64,000 nucleotides of DNA from Nocardioides pocheonensis (GTDB lineage: Bacteria; Actinomycetota; Actinomycetes; Propionibacteriales; Nocardioidaceae): contig NZ_RJSF01000019.1 of NCBI RefSeq assembly GCF_003725535.1, forward strand, positions 42,537-106,536, given 5' to 3'. The notes under the pieces were generated by a model. That model was not told the origin of the DNA and ran no database searches. It was given only the letters and a program-made list of their open reading frames with translations. A program made the position numbers and the translations under genes. Below, in pieces: positions 17,238 through 25,711 of this stretch; position 1 is the stretch's first letter; every line of letters begins with the position of its first letter.

Positions 17238-17945
17238 TCAGGACAGCTTCAGGAACGGTGCCGGGTCGACGGCGGTGGAGAGCCCGCCGCCTGCCCGGCG
17301 CACCTCGAAGTGCAGGTGGCAGCCGTCGGGGGCGCCGCTGTCGCCGGCCAGCGCGATCCGCTGGCCCGGGTGCACCCGCTCGCCCGGGCTGACGAGGACG
17401 TGGACGGTGTGCCCGATCAGGATGTCGTGGTCGCCGGACCGGATGCGGAACGGGTGCACGCCGTACGCCGCACCGGGTGCGCCGGGCGACGACGGGTCGA
17501 GGACGACCCCGTCGACCGCGGAGAGCAGCGGGGTGCCGCACGGCATCGCGACGTCGATGCCGTGGTGGAAGCCCTCCCGACCCGGGCACCGGGAGTCGTG
17601 GGCGTACCACGGGGACGCGTTGCAGCCGTAGCCGATCATCACCCGGTGGGCGCCCTCGAACCACGGTGACGTGTGCCAGGCCTTGTCGTCGGTGTAGAAC
17701 CGCCACCGCGGGTCCGGGCGGTCGGTGGGGCTCGGGGGAGCGGCCGAGGGGGAGCCCGACGGAGTGACTGGGGGACTGGCCGGGGCGGCCGAGGTCGCCG
17801 GGGGCGAGGCCGGGGTGATCGACGGCGCAGTCGGGGTCGCGCCGGGCGGCGAGGCCGACGGGGAGCCCCCGCCGCAGCCGGCCAGCGACAGGACGCCCAG
17901 CAGCGCGGCCGTCAGCGCCAGCGCCCGCCCGTGGCGGCTGCGCAC
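17238..17945 (-). CDS. M23-family peptidase lipoprotein
   Basis: This 235-residue lipoprotein has signal LALTAALLGVLSLAGC with the lipobox LAGC, a Ser/Pro/Ala linker (about residues 25-78), and a C-terminal lysostaphin-like M23 domain. Zinc ligands are visible in HHGIDVAMPCGTP (H..xD) and HLHFEVRRAGG (HxH). These enzymes, or inactive relatives, cut or bind peptidoglycan cross-bridges outside the membrane. The start is GTG. It lies one base after the carbamate kinase stop on the same strand, so the two are probably co-transcribed, though no functional link is evident. Confidence 0.88.
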   Translation of the reverse strand: MRSRHGRALALTAALLGVLSLAGCGGGSPSASPPGATPTAPSITPASPPATSAAPASPPVTPSGSPSAAPPSPTDRPDPRWRFYTDDKAWHTSPWFEGAHRVMIGYGCNASPWYAHDSRCPGREGFHHGIDVAMPCGTPLLSAVDGVVLDPSSPGAPGAAYGVHPFRIRSGDHDILIGHTVHVLVSPGERVHPGQRIALAGDSGAPDGCHLHFEVRRAGGGLSTAVDPAPFLKLS

Positions 17946-17946
17946 C

Positions 17947-18855
17947 TCAGCTGCGCTCCACGACCGTGCCGGCGCGGCCGACGACCATCGCCGCGAGGTC
18001 GTCGAGCGAGCCGATCACGGCGCGGTGGCCGGTCTCGCGAGCGAACCTCGCGGCGGCCTGCACCTTCGGTCCCATCGAGCCCTCGGCCAGGCCGAGGGCG
18101 TCCAGCTCGTCCGGCGTGGCCCGCTCGAGGCGTCGCGACTGCGGCGTGCCCCAGTCCAGGTAGACCCCGTCGACGTCGGTCGCGATCACCAGCAGGTCGG
18201 CGTCGAGCTGCTGGGCGAGCATCGCCGACGTCGCGTCCTTGTCCACTACCGCCTCGACCCCGTGGAGGTGGCCGTGCTCGTCGAACATCGTCGGGATCCC
18301 GCCTCCGCCGGCGCAGACCACGATGGTGCCCTGCTCGAGCAGCTGCCGGATCGGCTTGATCTCGAAGATCTGCTTCGGCCGCGGGCTCGGCACCACGCGA
18401 CGAAAGCCGTCGCCGTCGGGTGCGATGCTCCAGCCGGCGTCCGCCGCGAGCACGACCGCCTGCTCACGCGGGTAGACCGGGCCGATCGGCTTCGTCGGGT
18501 GCGTGAAGGCGGGGTCGTCCCGGTCGACCTCGACCATCGTGAGCAGGGTCGCGAGCGGCTGCTCCTCGGGCAGCAGGTTGCCGAGCTCCTGCTCGATCAC
18601 GTAGCCGATCATCGCCTCGGTCTGGGCGCCCAGCACGTCGAGCGGGTACGCCGGCACGTCGACGTACGCCGCGGCCTGCAGCGCCAGCAGGCCGACCTGC
18701 GGCCCGTTGCCGTGCGCGACCACGATCTCGTTGCCCTCGACGATCTCGGCGATCCGCTCGCTGGCGGCCCGGATGTTCGAGCGCTGGTTGTCGGCCGTCA
18801 TGGGCTGGCCCCGGCGCAGCAGGGCGTTGCCGCCGAGGGCGATCACGATGCGCAC
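17947..18855 (-). CDS. arcC: Carbamate kinase
   Basis: This 302-residue amino acid kinase-fold enzyme interconverts carbamoyl phosphate + ADP and carbamate + ATP. The N-terminal [51 protein letters not shown] and [13 protein letters not shown] are all carbamate kinase signatures. No arginine deiminase or ornithine carbamoyltransferase gene is beside it, so it is not part of a classic ADI operon; purine or allantoin breakdown is another source of carbamoyl phosphate. The start is GTG. It is separated by one base from both the upstream TetR gene and the downstream M23 gene. Confidence 0.93.
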   Translation of the reverse strand: MRIVIALGGNALLRRGQPMTADNQRSNIRAASERIAEIVEGNEIVVAHGNGPQVGLLALQAAAYVDVPAYPLDVLGAQTEAMIGYVIEQELGNLLPEEQPLATLLTMVEVDRDDPAFTHPTKPIGPVYPREQAVVLAADAGWSIAPDGDGFRRVVPSPRPKQIFEIKPIRQLLEQGTIVVCAGGGGIPTMFDEHGHLHGVEAVVDKDATSAMLAQQLDADLLVIATDVDGVYLDWGTPQSRRLERATPDELDALGLAEGSMGPKVQAAARFARETGHRAVIGSLDDLAAMVVGRAGTVVERS

Positions 18856-18856
18856 G

Positions 18857-19465
18857 TCAGGTCCTCCTCCGGGCGATGATCCGCAGGGCGAGGTCCTCCC
18901 AGCCCGCAGCGATCCGTTCCACGCTCATGCCCTCGATCTCGATCTGCTGCTGCAGGATCACCACCTCCAGCGGTGCCATCAGGTCGGTGGCGAGCAGCGC
19001 GATGTCGCCGGCGACCTCGAGCTCGTCGAGCAGGTACCTCAGGTGGGTCGCGGCGAAGGAGTACACCGCGTAGTTGCGGGTCATGGCGCCGTCGAGCGCC
19101 GCCCGGATCAGGGCGGCGCCGCGCAGGTTCTGCTCGAGCCGCGACCGGCCGAACGCCAGCAGGCGCTCCAGGGGCGGGGCCCCGGGGCCGAGCGGGGGCG
19201 GTCCACTGATCACCTGGGCCTGCCAGTCGGCCTCGAACTGGTCCAGGAGCGCGGCCATGAGCCCGGCCCGGCTGCGGAAGCGCCGGAACACCGTGCCCTT
19301 CCCGACTCCGGCGCTCGCGGCGACCGCGTCCATCGTCACGGCCTCGACGCCGCACCGGTCCACCAGCTCCTGCGCCGCGGACAGGAGCGCCTCGCGGTTG
19401 CGGGCGGCGTCGCTGCGCTCGCGCACGTCCTGCCCGAGGATCGGCAGGTCGTGGCGCGGGGGCAT
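18857..19465 (-). CDS. TetR-family transcriptional regulator
   Basis: This 202-residue protein has an N-terminal TetR helix-turn-helix (about residues 25-70, with [33 protein letters not shown]) and an all-helical ligand domain. It is divergent from an FMN reductase gene, and a perfect 20-base palindrome lies in the gap, so autoregulation and control of the reductase are likely. It is also the first gene of a tight co-directional run with carbamate kinase and the M23 lipoprotein, which may therefore fall under the same operator. The inducer is not predictable. Confidence 0.9.
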   Translation of the reverse strand: MPPRHDLPILGQDVRERSDAARNREALLSAAQELVDRCGVEAVTMDAVAASAGVGKGTVFRRFRSRAGLMAALLDQFEADWQAQVISGPPPLGPGAPPLERLLAFGRSRLEQNLRGAALIRAALDGAMTRNYAVYSFAATHLRYLLDELEVAGDIALLATDLMAPLEVVILQQQIEIEGMSVERIAAGWEDLALRIIARRRT

Positions 19466-19524
19466 GCCCGCCACCCTAGGGCGGCCCGAGCGGGCCGAAA
19501 GGGATTTTCGGCTGCCCGGAATGA

Positions 19525-19544
19525 AAACGGACCACGGTCCGTTT
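19525..19544. promoter_or_regulatory. TetR operator palindrome
   Basis: AAACGGACC-AC-GGTCCGTTT is a perfect palindrome with 9-base arms in the gap between the divergent TetR (start 19465) and FMN reductase (start 19583) genes. Position and form are those of a TetR-family operator. Confidence 0.75.
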
Positions 19545-19582
19545 AGCCGGTGACCGTTGTCCCCTCTCCTCAGGAGCAGAAC

Positions 19583-20125
19583 ATGACCCACGTAGCCGTC
19601 CTGGTCGGCAGCCTCCGCGCCGACAGCGTCAACCGACAGATCGCCGAGTCGCTCCGGGAGCTCGCCCCCGAGGGCGTCGTGATCGACATCGTCGACGGCC
19701 TGGGCGACCTGCCCTTCTACAACGAGGACCTCGACCGCGACGGCGTCACCGAGGTCGTCACACAGGTGCGCGCGCGGGTGGCCCAGGCCGACCGTGTGCT
19801 CGCGGTGACCCCGGAGTACAACGCCACGATGCCGGCCGTGCTCAACAACGCCATCGACTGGCTGTCCCGCCCGTACGGCGCGGGCGCGCTCGTCGGCAAG
19901 CCGTTCGGCGTGATCGGCGTGACCCCGACGCCGTACGGCGGCAAGTGGGCCCACGAGGACGCGCGCCGCTCGGTGAAGATCGCCGGCGCGATCGTGGTCG
20001 AGGACGTCGACGTCTCCCAGTCCTCGATCGACGTCGACGTGCTCCACGACGCCGAGGTCCGCGAGCGGCTGCGCCGGGCCCTGCTGACCCTGGTCGAGTT
20101 CGACGCCGAGGCCGTCGCCGCCTGA
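19583..20125 (+). CDS. NAD(P)H-dependent FMN reductase
   Basis: This 180-residue flavodoxin-like protein has phosphate-binding GSLRADSVNRQIAES at residues 9-23 and the flavin/substrate loop TPEYNATMPAVLNNAIDWLSRP, both hallmarks of the NADPH-dependent FMN reductase/quinone reductase group. It reduces flavins, quinones or azo compounds in the cytoplasm. RBS AGGAG lies seven bases upstream of the ATG. Divergence from a TetR regulator with an operator between suggests induction by a toxic quinone-like or aromatic compound, which is inference only. Confidence 0.9.
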   Translation: MTHVAVLVGSLRADSVNRQIAESLRELAPEGVVIDIVDGLGDLPFYNEDLDRDGVTEVVTQVRARVAQADRVLAVTPEYNATMPAVLNNAIDWLSRPYGAGALVGKPFGVIGVTPTPYGGKWAHEDARRSVKIAGAIVVEDVDVSQSSIDVDVLHDAEVRERLRRALLTLVEFDAEAVAA

Positions 20126-20190
20126 TCTCCTCGTGGCCGGGGCGTCGCGGACGAGGCCGTCCGGGGCGCCCCGGTCCGTGGCTCGCGGAC

Positions 20191-20196
20191 TAGCCT
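20191..20196 (+). promoter_or_regulatory. Leaderless -10 box of the amidase gene
   Basis: TAGCCT lies seven bases before the GTG at 20204, with no Shine-Dalgarno between. A perfect GC palindrome CCGGGGCGCCCCGG (20161-20174) just upstream may end transcription from the FMN reductase gene. Confidence 0.5.
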
Positions 20197-20203
20197 CGCT
20201 CCC

Positions 20204-21601
20204 GTGAGCGAGCTCCACGACCTGACCGCCCTCGAGCAGGGCGCCGCGATCAAGGCCGGCGAGGTGAGCGCGGCGGAGCTGGTCGAGCACTACCTCGACC
20301 GGATCGGCCGGCTGGACGCCTCCCTGGGTGCGTTCGTCACCGTCACCGCCGAGAGCGCTCGGGAGCGGGCGCGGTCGGCGGCGGCGGACGGTCCGCTGGC
20401 CGGCGTACCGACGGCGATCAAGGACCTGAACTCCACGGCCGGGGTGCGCACGACGTACGGCTCGGAGCTGTTCGCCGACTTCGTCCCCGACTTCTCCGAC
20501 GAGCTGGTGCTCCGGATCGAGGCGGCCGGGCTGGTCAGCCTGGGCAAGACGAACACGCCGGAGTTCGGCTCGCCCTGCTACACCGAGCCGGCCGTCGCCC
20601 CGCCCGCGGTGACGCCGTGGGACACGTCCCGCATGGCCGGGGGCTCGAGCGGGGGAGCGGCGGCCGCCGTGGCGGGAGGGCTCGTCGCGGTCGCCCAGGG
20701 CTCCGACGGTGGCGGCTCGATCCGGATCCCGGCCAGCTGCTGCGGTCTCGTCGGCCTCAAGCCGACCCGCGGACGGATCTCCGGGTCGCCGATGTACGGC
20801 GAGGTCACCGGCCTGGCCACGGCCGGCCCGCTGGCGCGCACGGTGCGCGACGCGGCCGCGCTGCTCGACGTGATGGCCGGCCGCGCGGTGGGCGACCCGT
20901 TCTGGGCGCCGGCCGAGGCCCGACCGTTCCTGGACGCCTGCGAGCGCGAGCCGGGCCGGCTGCGCGTCGCGCGGTTCGCCGAGCCCGTGATCGCCGAGAC
21001 CGAGGTCGACCCGGAGTGCCTGCGTGCCTGGGAGGACGCCAGTCGGCTCCTGGAGTCGCTCGGCCACGAGGTGGTCGACATCGAGCCGCCGCTGCCCCGC
21101 GACGCGGTGCCGGTCTTCGAGACGTGCTGGGCCGTGCTCACGGCGCTCTCCACGGTCAACCTGCCCGGCGAGGCGCGGGACCGGCTGCGCCCGCTCACGC
21201 GCTGGCTCGGGGAGTGGGGCGAGCGGATCAGCGGTCCGGAGTTCGGCCTCGCGCTCGGCGAGCTGCGCCGGGTCGCGGCCCGCACGCTCGCGGCCCTCGC
21301 GGCGTACGACGTGGTGCTGACGCCGACGCTCGCGGTCCCGCCGTTGCCGGTCGGCGCCCTCCGTGACGACGAGGACCCGGCTGCCGACTTCGAGGCGCAG
21401 AAGCGGTTCACGCCGTGGACGTCGATCTGGAACGTCACCGGCAGCCCGGCCGTCTCGTTGCCGCTGCACTGGACGGCCGACGGCCTGCCGGTGGGCGTGA
21501 TGCTGGCGGCCGCGCCCGGGGCGGAGGCCGCCCTGCTGTCGCTCGCGGCGCAGATCGAGGCCGCGGCCCCCTGGCGCGAGCGGCACCCGGCGTGCTGGTG
21601 A
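20204..21601 (+). CDS. Amidase signature family hydrolase
   Basis: This 465-residue enzyme has the Ser-cisSer-Lys triad: Lys in GVPTAIKDLN, and Ser residues in GGSSGGAAAAVAGGLV and QGSDGGGSIRIPASCCGLVGLKPTRGR. It hydrolyses amide bonds of an unknown substrate in the cytoplasm. It resembles GatA in the core but lacks gatB/gatC neighbours and diverges after residue 230, so a general amidase is the better call. The GTG start at 20204 has a leaderless arrangement. It ends two bases before the stop of the convergent small membrane protein gene. Confidence 0.92.
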   Translation: MSELHDLTALEQGAAIKAGEVSAAELVEHYLDRIGRLDASLGAFVTVTAESARERARSAAADGPLAGVPTAIKDLNSTAGVRTTYGSELFADFVPDFSDELVLRIEAAGLVSLGKTNTPEFGSPCYTEPAVAPPAVTPWDTSRMAGGSSGGAAAAVAGGLVAVAQGSDGGGSIRIPASCCGLVGLKPTRGRISGSPMYGEVTGLATAGPLARTVRDAAALLDVMAGRAVGDPFWAPAEARPFLDACEREPGRLRVARFAEPVIAETEVDPECLRAWEDASRLLESLGHEVVDIEPPLPRDAVPVFETCWAVLTALSTVNLPGEARDRLRPLTRWLGEWGERISGPEFGLALGELRRVAARTLAALAAYDVVLTPTLAVPPLPVGALRDDEDPAADFEAQKRFTPWTSIWNVTGSPAVSLPLHWTADGLPVGVMLAAAPGAEAALLSLAAQIEAAAPWRERHPACW

Positions 21602-21602
21602 G

Positions 21603-21968
21603 TCAGAACTGGATGCAGAAGCCGCCGACCCAGGCTCCCGGGTCCGCGCCGTACATCAGGTAGGCGGCGGCCGGCGCGAGGCCGAGCAGGCCCGCGACGA
21701 CGACGGCCGTGTGGTGCTGACGCAGCACGGTCCACAGCAGCGCCCAGAGCCCGACCACCAGGACGAGCACGACAGCCAGCCACAACCGGCCGGTCGCCAC
21801 CTGGTCGGGGTCGGCGGGACCGGGCTCGCATCCGGTCGAGTGCTCCCACAGGATGCCGAGGTCGACGACGAAGGACGCGGCGGCGCAGAGCGCGCCGGCG
21901 ATCAGGAGGCCGATCCAGACGATGACGCGGGCGTTCCGCTCGCGCTTGCTGTCCTGCTGCGTGGTCAT
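21603..21968 (-). CDS. Hypothetical membrane protein, 121 aa
   Basis: The protein MTTQQDSKRERNARVIVW... has three predicted membrane helices (IGLLIAGALCAAASFVVDLGI, LWLAVVLVLVVGLWALLWTVL, VVVAGLLGLAPAAAYLMYG) and a Cys between the first two. No family is recognised. The ATG at 21968 is preferred to the upstream in-frame codon at 22001 because it directly precedes a basic stretch. It lies downstream of the redox operon on the same strand (52 bases after the ferredoxin stop) and could be its last gene. Confidence 0.65.
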   Translation of the reverse strand: MTTQQDSKRERNARVIVWIGLLIAGALCAAASFVVDLGILWEHSTGCEPGPADPDQVATGRLWLAVVLVLVVGLWALLWTVLRQHHTAVVVAGLLGLAPAAAYLMYGADPGAWVGGFCIQF

Positions 21969-22020
21969 GCCTCCAGCGTGGAGACCGGCCGCCACGAGCA
22001 CATGGGCACCGGTACTCAGA

Positions 22021-22236
22021 TCAGGCTGAGTCCTTGCGCTCGATGAGTCGCAGGGCCAGCTTCGGGCAGTCGCGCACGGCCTCGCGCGCCGCCGGGCGCA
22101 GGCGGGCCGGCACCGGCCCGTTGACGATCGGGTAGCCCCACGGGTCGAGGTCGATCAGCTCGGGCAGCAGCTCGTGGCACAGCGCGCGGCCCTCGCAGCG
22201 CGGCCAGTCGACGCGCAGGTCGGCCTCGCGGCTCAT
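22021..22236 (-). CDS. Small ferredoxin, [3Fe-4S]-type
   Basis: The 71-residue protein MSREADLRVDWPRCEGRALC... has Cys 14 and Cys 20, and a late DCPKLALRL, the C-x5-C...CP spacing of single-cluster actinobacterial ferredoxins. Only three cysteines are present, hence a 3Fe-4S cluster. Its ATG overlaps the stop of the NuoF-like gene (ATGA), so it is probably made in step with that flavoprotein and accepts or donates electrons to it. There is no P450 gene nearby, the usual partner of this ferredoxin type, which makes the membrane redox context notable. Confidence 0.85.
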   Translation of the reverse strand: MSREADLRVDWPRCEGRALCHELLPELIDLDPWGYPIVNGPVPARLRPAAREAVRDCPKLALRLIERKDSA

Positions 22237-23453
22237 CGGACGCCCACCGTGGTGAGGGCCGGCCGCAGTGCCCGGCACTGTCCGTCGCTGTGCGCGGCCA
22301 CCTCGTCGGGGAACGCGGCGAGCGCCGACCCGACCAGTCGGGCGGTGCCGTCGGGGTGAGCGCAGGCGCCGCGTCCGACCACCAGGGAGCGGAGCCGCTC
22401 CACCCGCTCCAGCGAGCCGCCGGCGAGGAAGGCGTCGAGCGCGGTCGCCAGCGCCGGGAGACCCTGGTGGCAGGGCCCGCACCGGCCGGCGGACTGGCGG
22501 GCCAGGTAGCGCGTGACGCCTGCGGTCGCCCGCAGCGGGCACGTGCCCGGGGCGAGCGGCAGCACGACCCCGGCGCCGAGGCCGAGTCCGGCAGCGGTCA
22601 GGTCCGCGTGCGAGACGCTCAGCTGCTCGAGGGCACCGGCCGGCGCCCAGGTGCCGTGGTAGCCGCCGAGCAGGACCGGTGCGGCGAGCTCCGTGGTGCT
22701 GAGCACGGTGCGCCAAGGAGTTCCGTGCGCGACCTCGACGACCCGGGTCGTCCCGGTCGGCCCGGCGATGCTGAGCAGCCGGGTGCCGGGCTCGGCCGGA
22801 GTGCCGGGCACGGGTGCGCCGCCGAGCACGAGGGCGGCGAGCTGGGCGTAGGTCTCGCCGTTGGAGAGCACCGTGGGCTTGCCGTCGACCCCCGCGAGCG
22901 CGGTGGGTCGCCAGCTGGTGACCGGGAGGTTCGGGCGGCCGTCGATCAGCTCCGTGACGGCGCTGGCCTCGCCGCCGACGAACCGCGGCGATGCCTCGTG
23001 GAGCCGCCACCGCCGCCGGCCGTCACGCCGCTCCTTGCGGCGCTCGGCGAGCGCGGCCAGCAGGGCTTCCTGCGCCTCCGGGTGCTCGGCAGCGGTGACC
23101 ACGTGGACCTCGCGGGTGCCCAGGGCGTGGGCGACCAGGCTGGCACCGTCGAGCACGAGGTGCGGCTGGTGCAGGGTCAGCGCGAGGTCCTTGGCGCTGG
23201 CCGGCTCGCCCTCGCTGAGGTTGACCACGACGTGCCGGCGCCGCCCCGGGGCCGAGACCGTCGCGCGCAGCTTGGTCGCGAACGGGAAGCCCGCGCCGCC
23301 TCGACCGCGCAGTCCGCTCGCCTCGACCAGCGCGAGCAGCGAGGCGGCGTCGAGCTGGGGCAGCGAGCCGCGCAGCTCCGCGTGCGCTTCCAGCCCGGGC
23401 GAGGTGCTGCGCAGCAGCCAGGGACCCGGAAGCACGTCCAGCGCGCGGCTCAC
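22233..23453 (-). CDS. NuoF-like NADH:acceptor flavoprotein
   Basis: This 406-residue protein is homologous to the 51-kDa subunit of complex I. It has the Gly-rich FMN/NADH-binding region ASGLRGRGGAGFPFATKL, VVVNLSEGEPASAKD, the SLBB-like domain, and a C-terminal [4Fe-4S] region RCGPCHQGLPALATALD...GACAHPDG. No other Nuo subunit is adjacent. The GTG start at 23453 overlaps the stop of the cytochrome gene (GTGA), and its own stop overlaps the ferredoxin ATG. The set would pass electrons between NAD(P)H, a ferredoxin and a membrane cytochrome; the direction is unknown. Confidence 0.85.
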   Translation of the reverse strand: MSRALDVLPGPWLLRSTSPGLEAHAELRGSLPQLDAASLLALVEASGLRGRGGAGFPFATKLRATVSAPGRRRHVVVNLSEGEPASAKDLALTLHQPHLVLDGASLVAHALGTREVHVVTAAEHPEAQEALLAALAERRKERRDGRRRWRLHEASPRFVGGEASAVTELIDGRPNLPVTSWRPTALAGVDGKPTVLSNGETYAQLAALVLGGAPVPGTPAEPGTRLLSIAGPTGTTRVVEVAHGTPWRTVLSTTELAAPVLLGGYHGTWAPAGALEQLSVSHADLTAAGLGLGAGVVLPLAPGTCPLRATAGVTRYLARQSAGRCGPCHQGLPALATALDAFLAGGSLERVERLRSLVVGRGACAHPDGTARLVGSALAAFPDEVAAHSDGQCRALRPALTTVGVR

Positions 23454-24046
23454 AGCGACGCTCCGGTCAGGTCGGCGGGGCGCCGACGCCCGGCCAGCAG
23501 GTCGGAGGCCACCCGGATCAGCGAGACCGCCGCGACGGCGGCGACGCAGCCGAGGCCCACCTGCCGGCCCCAGACGGAGGACGCATCGGTCCCGATGCCG
23601 ACCGAGTGCACGACCGCGAGCGGCCAGGAGAGGTAGCCCAGCAGGTGCACGGCGTGCCACGAGCGCTGGCCCATCCGGTGCCGCAGGAGGCTGGTGAGGA
23701 CCACCAGCAGCATGACGTCGAACGAAAGGCTGCCCAGGCCCAGCCAGAGCGGCTTGTACGTCGCTCCGACCGGGGACACGGCCTGCCACCAGCGGATGTC
23801 GACGTAGGTGTCGGCGACGGCGGTGGCCACGTGCCCGACGACCAGGACCAGCGCGAGCACGCCGAGGTTGCGATGGAGCTGCTGCCCGACGAACCGGGGC
23901 ACGAGCCGGGACCGGCCCGCGCGGGCGCTGAGGATCCCCAGGCAGAGGGTCGCGGTCAGCACCAGGAGGAGCGCGACGCCGCTGCCGCGGTTGAGGTACC
24001 ACAGCATCGGGCCGTGGGAGATCTGCTGGACGAATGAGCTGAGCAC
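23450..24046 (-). CDS. Ferric reductase-like transmembrane cytochrome
   Basis: This 198-residue membrane protein has six predicted helices. Histidines in RFVGQQLHRNLGVLALVLVVGHVAT and RSWHAVHLLGYLSWPLAVVHSVGIG are placed as in ferric-reductase/cytochrome b-type haem proteins. It would carry electrons across the membrane with two b haems. The GTG start at 24046 is one base past the ApbE stop, and its stop overlaps the NuoF-like start. It has no fused NADPH/FAD domain, so the NuoF-like protein and ferredoxin are its probable partners. Confidence 0.85.
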   Translation of the reverse strand: MLSSFVQQISHGPMLWYLNRGSGVALLLVLTATLCLGILSARAGRSRLVPRFVGQQLHRNLGVLALVLVVGHVATAVADTYVDIRWWQAVSPVGATYKPLWLGLGSLSFDVMLLVVLTSLLRHRMGQRSWHAVHLLGYLSWPLAVVHSVGIGTDASSVWGRQVGLGCVAAVAAVSLIRVASDLLAGRRRPADLTGASL

Positions 24047-24047
24047 G

Positions 24048-25004
24048 TCAGGCCTCCTTCGCTCGGGGTGCGGGGTCGGCCGGCCAGTCGCCGGTGCGGC
24101 GTACGGTGCCGTCGACGCCGACGAGGCGGGCGTCGATGCCGCGCGCCGCCAGCCACGCCTCGGCCTCGGCGCCGAGCACGATCGCCGCGGTGCTGGCCAC
24201 GTTGGCGGCGACGCAGGTGGGTCCGGTGGCGGTCACCGTGCGCCAGTACGGCGCAGCCGGTCGGCCGGTCCGCGGGTCGAGCAGGTGGTGCTGCACGACA
24301 CCGCCGGCGCGCCAGCGGCGTACCGCCGTGGAGGAGGTGGCCAGGCCGCCTCCGTCGAGGGTGATCAGGGCGGGGTCGAGCTCGTCGCCGACACCGTCGA
24401 GGTGCTCGGTCACGACGATCGGCCAGGCGCGCTGGTCGGTGCCTGCGATGCGCACGTCGCCGCCCAGGCTCACCAGGGCGTCGCCGCCGAGCGTCTCGAC
24501 GAGGCTGAGCGCCAGCAGGTCGGAGGCCCATGCCTTGGCGGTCGCGCCGAGGTCCAGCTCGACGCCCTCGGGCACGAAGACCGCGCCGTGCGCGTCGACC
24601 TGCACGTCGCGCCACGCGTCCGGCCGGGCCGAGGCCGGCGGCACCGGGTGGCCGTCGCCGCGGGCCAGCACGTGTGCGAGGTCCTGGTCGTAGCCGATCT
24701 CGACGAGCGCGCGACCGAGGCAGGGGTCGACCAGTCCGTCGCTCTCGCGGGCCGCGTCGGCCGCGACGCTCACCGCCGCTGCCAGCAACGGGTCGACGTC
24801 GGTCCACCGGCCGGCGCGGCTGTTGGCGCGCACCAGGTCGGAGTCGGGGCGGAACCGGCTGCAGGTCCGGTCGACCTCGGCGAGGACCGCCTCGGCGAGC
24901 TCCACCGCCCGCCCGAGGTCGGCGGTCGTGCTGAGGTGGACGTAGGTGCCCAGCGCGGTGAAGCGGTGATGCCGGGCGAGCTGGGGGAGCAGGTCGGTGG
25001 ACAC
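24048..25004 (-). CDS. apbE: FAD:protein FMN transferase
   Basis: This 318-residue ApbE-family enzyme covalently attaches FMN to threonine in exported proteins. It begins with FTALGTYVHLST, has the FAD-binding LDLGATAKAWASDL and SLGGDVRIAG, the metal-binding GGLATSSTAVRRW, and HHLLDPRTGRPA. No lipobox or signal peptide is seen, unlike exported proteobacterial ApbE, though some actinobacterial members lack one too. The start is GTG. It is next to a ferric-reductase-like cytochrome and a Pro/Ala-rich membrane protein that might carry its target site. No canonical FMN-binding domain protein is in the window. Confidence 0.9.
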   Translation of the reverse strand: MSTDLLPQLARHHRFTALGTYVHLSTTADLGRAVELAEAVLAEVDRTCSRFRPDSDLVRANSRAGRWTDVDPLLAAAVSVAADAARESDGLVDPCLGRALVEIGYDQDLAHVLARGDGHPVPPASARPDAWRDVQVDAHGAVFVPEGVELDLGATAKAWASDLLALSLVETLGGDALVSLGGDVRIAGTDQRAWPIVVTEHLDGVGDELDPALITLDGGGLATSSTAVRRWRAGGVVQHHLLDPRTGRPAAPYWRTVTATGPTCVAANVASTAAIVLGAEAEAWLAARGIDARLVGVDGTVRRTGDWPADPAPRAKEA

Positions 25005-25008
25005 GGGC

Positions 25009-25473
25009 TCAGGAACCGGAGGACGGTGCCGGTGCCGGCTTGGGCTTCGGGGCGGGCGCCGGGGCGGGCTTCGGGGCCGGTGCGGGCGCGGAGTGGGTGA
25101 CGGTGCTCGTGTGGCTGGTCGCGCTCGTCGTGCTGTGCGAGGTCACCGTGCCGCCGGTGGCCGGCCGCGCGATTCCCGCGCTGCTCGCCGCGTGCACGAC
25201 CCGCGTGCGCACGACCGTGCGGTGGGGCCGCCGCTTCGCGGCGGGCTGCGGGGCGGTGACCGGCGCGGGCGACGGAGCGGCCTTCGCGGCGTCCTGCAGG
25301 GCCTTGTCGTGGGCGGCGGTGCCGGCCACGACCCCGGTCACGGCCAAGGCACCGAACGCGGTGGCGCCCGTGACACCGGCGGTCGCGGCCTTGTAGACGT
25401 CGCGCTTCACCGGGCTCCCCGCCCGGACGACCAGCGCGTCCGGATCGGCCTTGCGAAACCAGGGCTTCGGCAC
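25009..25473 (-). CDS. Pro/Ala-rich membrane-anchored protein, 154 aa
   Basis: The protein has a basic N-terminus (MPKPWFRKADPD), one membrane helix (about residues 30-52, AATAGVTGATAFGALAVTGVVAGTAA), and a C-terminal low-complexity tail of Pro, Ala, Lys, Ser and Thr (APAPKPAPAPAPKPKP). No enzyme domain is seen. The helix holds a TGAT string, which resembles the (S/T)GAT flavinylation site of ApbE substrates, but without the preceding Asp and within a hydrophobic segment. It is the first gene of the redox operon, four bases before apbE. A structural or cell-wall-spanning role is equally likely. Start GTG. Confidence 0.7.
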   Translation of the reverse strand: MPKPWFRKADPDALVVRAGSPVKRDVYKAATAGVTGATAFGALAVTGVVAGTAAHDKALQDAAKAAPSPAPVTAPQPAAKRRPHRTVVRTRVVHAASSAGIARPATGGTVTSHSTTSATSHTSTVTHSAPAPAPKPAPAPAPKPKPAPAPSSGS

Positions 25474-25711
25474 GTCGTACCTCCAGAGTGGCTCGGATGT
25501 GACCCACAGCGTGCAAGGAATCCGGACAAGTCGTCCTCATCGCACTGTTAAGTCCGCCTGAAGTCGGGGGCCCGTGCAACCGCGACCCGCGGGCGGGACC
25601 CTGAGGATTTGATGTGAACTTGACGTTCCGGCGAGGCGCACCTAGGAGAGCCGGGCCGATGCTGAGCGGGCTCGGGCAGGACCGCTGCCCGTAGAACGAA
25701 GGAGATCAACC

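Noticed and set aside
20204-21601. Glutamyl-tRNA(Gln) amidotransferase subunit A (gatA)
   Set aside because: The amidase core is similar, but gatB and gatC are not adjacent and the C-terminal half differs; a general amidase is safer.
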